This document shows positions 5,161 through 5,399 of a stretch of 5,399 nucleotides of DNA, in pieces. Made by a program: the position numbers and the translations under genes. Every line of letters begins with the position of its first letter. Position 1 is the stretch's first letter. The notes under the pieces are model-generated. The model ran no database searches. It saw only the letters and a list, made by a program, of their open reading frames with translations, and was not told where the DNA came from. Origin of the DNA: HB2-32-21 sp040235495 (GTDB taxonomy: Bacteria; Pseudomonadota; Gammaproteobacteria; Pseudomonadales; Porticoccaceae); assembly GCA_040235495.1 (NCBI GenBank), contig JBECKV010000058.1:1-5399 (forward strand). The letters run 5' to 3'.

Positions 5161-5399
5161 GAAGAACTGATCGCCCTGTTGTCGCTCGAGCGTCTCGAAG
5201 CGAATCTGTTTCGCGGCCAGAATCAGGATATCGGCTCCCCCAGCATCTTTGGCGGACAGGTGTTGGCCCAGGCGATGGCGGCGGCCAGTGCAACGGTGGA
5301 GGGGCGCGGCGTTCATTCCCTGCACAGCTATTTTCTGCGCGCCGGGGACAAGGCCAAGCCGGTGGTTTACGAGGTCGACCGGATTCGCGATGGTGGCAC
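5152..5399 (+). CDS. tesB: Acyl-CoA thioesterase II (TesB), N-terminal part, runs off the right edge
   Basis: TesB hydrolyses medium- and long-chain acyl-CoA to free fatty acid and CoA in the cytoplasm. It has a double hotdog fold and is typically about 285-290 residues. Only 82 complete codons are visible, covering most of the first hotdog domain. Signatures are LERLEANLFRGQNQD (12-26), IFGGQVLAQAM (32-42), VHSLHSYFLRAGD (54-66) and VYEVDRIRDGG (72-82); all parallel E. coli TesB. The catalytic Asp/Thr/Gln residues lie in the C-terminal domain and cannot be checked here. A TAG in frame at 5140-5142 closes the frame upstream, so the ATG at 5152 (or, less likely, TTG at 5146) is the start. The gene follows rsmI on the same strand, and its start lies within a direct repeat. 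Confidence 0.92.
   Translation, partial: MTIEELIALLSLERLEANLFRGQNQDIGSPSIFGGQVLAQAMAAASATVEGRGVHSLHSYFLRAGDKAKPVVYEVDRIRDGG

Overview
The window reads as ordinary chromosome of a GC-rich gammaproteobacterium. The main reason is a core of LpoA, YraN and DolP genes that run together and diverge from rsmI, an arrangement familiar from Escherichia coli and Pseudomonas. The genus cannot be read from the sequence. Acetoacetyl-CoA synthetase and a TesB-type thioesterase at the two ends fit an aerobic, lipid- or polyester-using, perhaps marine, lifestyle, but that is inference.

Layout. On the minus strand, read right to left, come lpoA (4114-2237), yraN (2214-1846), a 212-base spacer, dolP (1633-1061) and the first half of acetoacetyl-CoA synthetase (1002 to beyond the left edge). 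On the plus strand come rsmI (4137-4979), a 172-base repeat-rich spacer and the first 82 codons of tesB (from 5152 past the right edge). The two arms diverge from a gap of only 22 bases between the lpoA and rsmI start codons. All six genes are intact as far as they can be read.

How the genes relate. LpoA (outer-membrane activator of a peptidoglycan synthase) and DolP (outer-membrane BON-domain lipoprotein) both serve envelope assembly. RsmI modifies 16S rRNA, and YraN is a nuclease-fold protein of unsettled role. The two CoA-dependent enzymes at the edges belong to acyl-CoA metabolism and are probably neighbours rather than partners of the core.

No undescribed system is evident. The points worth a second look are local. 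The SIS-domain gene (diaA/gmhA-like) usually found between yraN and dolP is absent, and a 12-bp tandem repeat and a small hairpin occupy the gap. A near-consensus promoter sits almost on the rsmI start codon. A degenerate repeat tract before tesB has duplicated the tesB start region and created a seven-codon ORF that overlaps the tesB ATG.
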